Source: Gemmatimonadota bacterium (GTDB taxonomy: Bacteria > Gemmatimonadota > Gemmatimonadetes > Gemmatimonadales > Gemmatimonadaceae). Taken from it: a stretch of 64,000 bases of DNA. Shown piece after piece: positions 61,871-64,000 of the stretch; position 1 is the first letter of the stretch, and each line of letters begins with the position of its first letter. A program made the position numbers and the translations under genes. The notes beneath the pieces are model-generated. The model did not search any database. It saw only the letters and a list, made by a program, of their open reading frames with translations, and was not told where the DNA came from. Location: NCBI GenBank assembly GCA_020161135.1, contig JAIUOB010000001.1, positions 992,001 through 1,056,000 on the forward strand, given 5' to 3'.

Positions 61871-63652
61871 TTACGGGAGTGGTGCGCGCGGACGCAGCGG
61901 CTCACGCGCGGCGCGGGCGTCGCGGACGAGTGCCGCACGCGCGGCGGCGTCGTACAGGCGGCCACGCGCCACCACCAGTGCGACCGACGCCACGTTGCGC
62001 ACGTCGGCCAGCGGATCGTTGCGCAGCACGACGAGATCGGCCACGCGACCCGCCTGCACGGTGCCCAGCGTGTCGGTGGCCTGCAGCCAGCGGGCCGGGT
62101 TGAGGGTGGCCGTGCGCAGCGCCTCCACGGGCGTGAGCCCCGCATCCTGCAGCAGCGCCAGCTCGGCGTGCAGCGCGAGTCCAGGCACGCCCTGCAGCGG
62201 AAGGTCGGTGCCCGCCAGCAGCAGGACGCCCGCGTCACGCTGCAGTCGCACGAGACGCTGCAGGAACGCCCAGTCCTGCTGGTGCGCCGCGCGCTGTGCG
62301 GGCGTGCGGCGATCGGCGCGGAGCCCATCGGTGGGCCACTCGAGCATGAGCAGCGTGTCGCGCGCGGGGCCGTTGCGCGCGCCGGCGCGCTTCATGATGT
62401 CGTGCAGGAACAGCGTGGGGGTGACCGCCACGCCGTTGGCGGCCATCTGCGCGAAGAGCGCGCGGGCGGCGCCTTCGTCGAAGTCGGCCTGTGCCAGGCG
62501 GGTCTCCGCCTCGGGCGGCTCCCGCAGTCCAAGGCGGTAGCCCACGCGTTGCCACCATGTCGGCTGCGCGCGCTCCTCGGCAATGGCCTTCCAGTGGGCG
62601 CGCGGCTGGTGCGACAGGTACTCGGGAAAGAGCAGCAGGTGCTCGATGCTCGCGAGCCCGCGCTGCGCCAGCGCGGCGCGCGGCACATCGTGCGGCACGT
62701 GACTCACGCACGGCACGCGCGCGGCGGCGCACGCCTCGTAGGCGCTGCGCACGAGCGTCGAATCGAGCATCGGGGCGAGCTTGAGGAATGTCGCCCGTGT
62801 GCCGCGCAGCTTCGTGAGGGACGCGCGCACATCGTCGCGGGTGCGCACTGGAAACGGCGCGCCAGCCACGACCGGCGCCTGGCCGAGCTTCTCGCCCGTG
62901 TACACCATGCGCGGACCGGGCGTCGTGGTGGTGCGCGCGAGGCTGTCGAGCTGCGCGAGGACCGGCACATCGCCGGCGAGGTCGCGCACGCCCGTCACGC
63001 CGTGTGCGAGCGAGAGCCCGCCCCAGTACTGCATGGCCTGCGCACGGCGCGTCGCTGCGGCGGGGGTGCGCAGCGCGCTGTCGAGTGCCATGTGGACGTG
63101 GAAGTCCCACAGTCCCGGAATCACGTAGCCGCCGGCGACGTCGACGGTGCGGGTGCCGGCGGGCAGCCGTACGGCGCGCGCGGCACCCACCTGCACGATG
63201 CGATCGCCGCGCAGCACCACGACCTGATCGCGCTGCAGCGTTCCACGCTCCACATCCACGACGATCGCGTGCGTGAGGGCGATCGTCGTCGCTGCCGCCT
63301 GCGCAGTCGTCGGTGCGCCCTGCGTTCGTTGCGCACGCCCCACGAGGGGCGACAGGCCGACGCACAGGGTCAGCACCAGCGCCCGCAGAAAGCGTCGCGC
63401 GAGTTGCGCGAGGCGCTCGTCGCCGCCCGCATCGGCGTCGTCGGCGATGCGCGCGACCAGGTCATGCAACGCGGCCTCCCCCCAGCGGTAGCCGGTGGCG
63501 TCCTCTGCGGCGGCGGTGTCGCCCGCGCGCGCGCCCTCGAGCAGCGCGCGCGCGGCCGCGGCGTCGAACCCGGGGTCGGTGCGGGGTGGGAGGTCGAACG
63601 TCGGCCGCCGCTCGGGCGGGCCGGCGTCTTCGTTCACGAAAGCGCGGGACAT
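61871..63652 (-). CDS. Amidohydrolase with N-terminal cytoplasmic-type extension
   Basis: 593 residues from ATG 63652. The C-terminal 490 residues form a metal-dependent amidohydrolase: metal motif DFHVHM after GGYVIPGLW, a His in VSHVPHD and IEHLLLF, the last metal residue in AGTDLPLQGVPGLALHAEL, and NPARWLQATDTLGTVQAGRVADLVVL. Just before it is a signal-peptide-like segment (RALVLTLCVGLSPLVGRAQ). In front of that sits an unrelated stretch of about 90 residues starting MSRAFVNEDAGPPERRP, which looks like a complete small soluble protein. Either two genes fused, or translation of the secreted enzyme starts internally near the GTG at the signal peptide. Confidence 0.8.
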   Translation of the reverse strand: MSRAFVNEDAGPPERRPTFDLPPRTDPGFDAAAARALLEGARAGDTAAAEDATGYRWGEAALHDLVARIADDADAGGDERLAQLARRFLRALVLTLCVGLSPLVGRAQRTQGAPTTAQAAATTIALTHAIVVDVERGTLQRDQVVVLRGDRIVQVGAARAVRLPAGTRTVDVAGGYVIPGLWDFHVHMALDSALRTPAAATRRAQAMQYWGGLSLAHGVTGVRDLAGDVPVLAQLDSLARTTTTPGPRMVYTGEKLGQAPVVAGAPFPVRTRDDVRASLTKLRGTRATFLKLAPMLDSTLVRSAYEACAAARVPCVSHVPHDVPRAALAQRGLASIEHLLLFPEYLSHQPRAHWKAIAEERAQPTWWQRVGYRLGLREPPEAETRLAQADFDEGAARALFAQMAANGVAVTPTLFLHDIMKRAGARNGPARDTLLMLEWPTDGLRADRRTPAQRAAHQQDWAFLQRLVRLQRDAGVLLLAGTDLPLQGVPGLALHAELALLQDAGLTPVEALRTATLNPARWLQATDTLGTVQAGRVADLVVLRNDPLADVRNVASVALVVARGRLYDAAARAALVRDARAAREPLRPRAPLP

Positions 63653-63694
63653 GGCGTGGGGTTGCAGGCCGGAGTTTCGGCGTTTGGTTGGAGT

Positions 63695-64000
63695 ATGCCA
63701 TTCGACCCCTCCCGTCGCACCCTCCTGCGGGCCGGCGCCGTGGCGGCCGGTGCCGCGGCGCTTCCGCTGCCGTTGCGCCGCCTGCTGGCCGAGTCCGCTC
63801 CAGGCACCCTCGTGCCCGACATGCAGGGCGCACCGCGTCCGCGACCGACCAAGGCACAACTGCAGTGGCAGCGCGACGAGATCGCCCTGTTCGTGCACTT
63901 CGGCATCAACACCTTCACCGATCGCGAGTGGGGCGATGGCACCGAGTCACCGTCGCTCTTCAACCCGACGGCGCTCGATGCGCGGCAGTGGGCGCGTACG
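63695..64000 (+). CDS. Alpha-L-fucosidase-like GH29 protein, Tat-exported, 3' end beyond the window
   Basis: First 102 residues only. A twin-arginine signal (SRRTLLRAGAVAAGAAALP) marks export in folded form, as in many secreted glycosidases. The mature start PTKAQLQWQRDEIALFVHFGINTFTDREWGDG is the usual GH29 beginning, before the catalytic aspartate, which is outside the window. Divergent from the amidohydrolase with 42 bp between starts. Confidence 0.82.
   Translation, partial: MPFDPSRRTLLRAGAVAAGAAALPLPLRRLLAESAPGTLVPDMQGAPRPRPTKAQLQWQRDEIALFVHFGINTFTDREWGDGTESPSLFNPTALDARQWART

Noticed and set aside
1..64000. CRISPR array
   Set aside because: No regularly spaced short repeats and no cas genes were found.

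Overview
The window is a very GC-rich (roughly 70 %) chromosomal segment from a free-living Gram-negative-type bacterium. Lipoprotein signals, a beta-barrel-like lipoprotein, an ECF-sigma/serine-threonine-kinase pair, glycogen branching enzyme and many AT-poor, Arg/Ala-rich reading frames fit the phylum Gemmatimonadota best, but this is inference: there is no rRNA here. Starts are often GTG and many adjacent genes overlap by four bases (ATGA or GTGA).

Layout. 1-3.3 kb: 5' part of a large Eco57I/type IIG-like adenine-specific methyltransferase on the minus strand, running off the left edge. 3.4-10.8 kb: chromate transporter, D-amino acid transaminase, glycosyltransferase, LD-carboxypeptidase, rhodanese, NudL-like Nudix hydrolase and gamma-glutamyltransferase. 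10.9-16.8 kb: a large LuxR-type ATPase regulator divergent from a manganese operon (mntH, uspA, DtxR/MntR-type repressor) with a visible operator. 17-22 kb: DUF72, glgB, SURF1, secreted proteins. 22-27 kb: minus-strand run mgtE, EamA transporter, UDP-glucuronate 4-epimerase and UDP-glucose dehydrogenase (UDP-glucose to UDP-galacturonate). 27-33.6 kb: plus-strand run of a beta-hydroxyacid dehydrogenase, a class V aminotransferase, a lipoprotein, a thioesterase, a second lipoprotein and an MFS exporter. 33.6-41.9 kb: RNase Z, KGG stress protein, threonine/serine dehydratase, class II photolyase, tRNA-Ala(CGC), glutaminyl-tRNA synthetase and next to it tRNA-Gln(CTG). 42-45.3 kb: PDZ protein with a degenerate aspartic-protease domain, a Met/His-rich secreted protein and a divergent Crp-family regulator.

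45.4-54.7 kb is an accessory defence island: type I restriction-modification hsdM, rhuM, hsdS, then a minus-strand DUF433/DUF5615 pair (VapBC-like), a divergent small winged-helix gene with a near-perfect 24-bp palindrome in front, and hsdR. 54.7-57.8 kb is an ECF sigma/kinase-TPR pair; 57.9-60.2 kb is an arsenic operon (arsR, arsM, arsN2, arsC) with a repressor palindrome lodged between -35 and -10. The right end holds a kelch protein, a small unknown, a secreted amidohydrolase with an unexpected N-terminal fusion, and the start of a Tat-exported GH29 fucosidase.

Most noteworthy: a family of three long intergenic inverted-repeat elements placed 5-7 bases from stop codons; the palindrome-controlled small gene upstream of hsdR; predicted leaderless, metal-controlled transcripts for mntH and arsR; and several proteins with altered active-site motifs.
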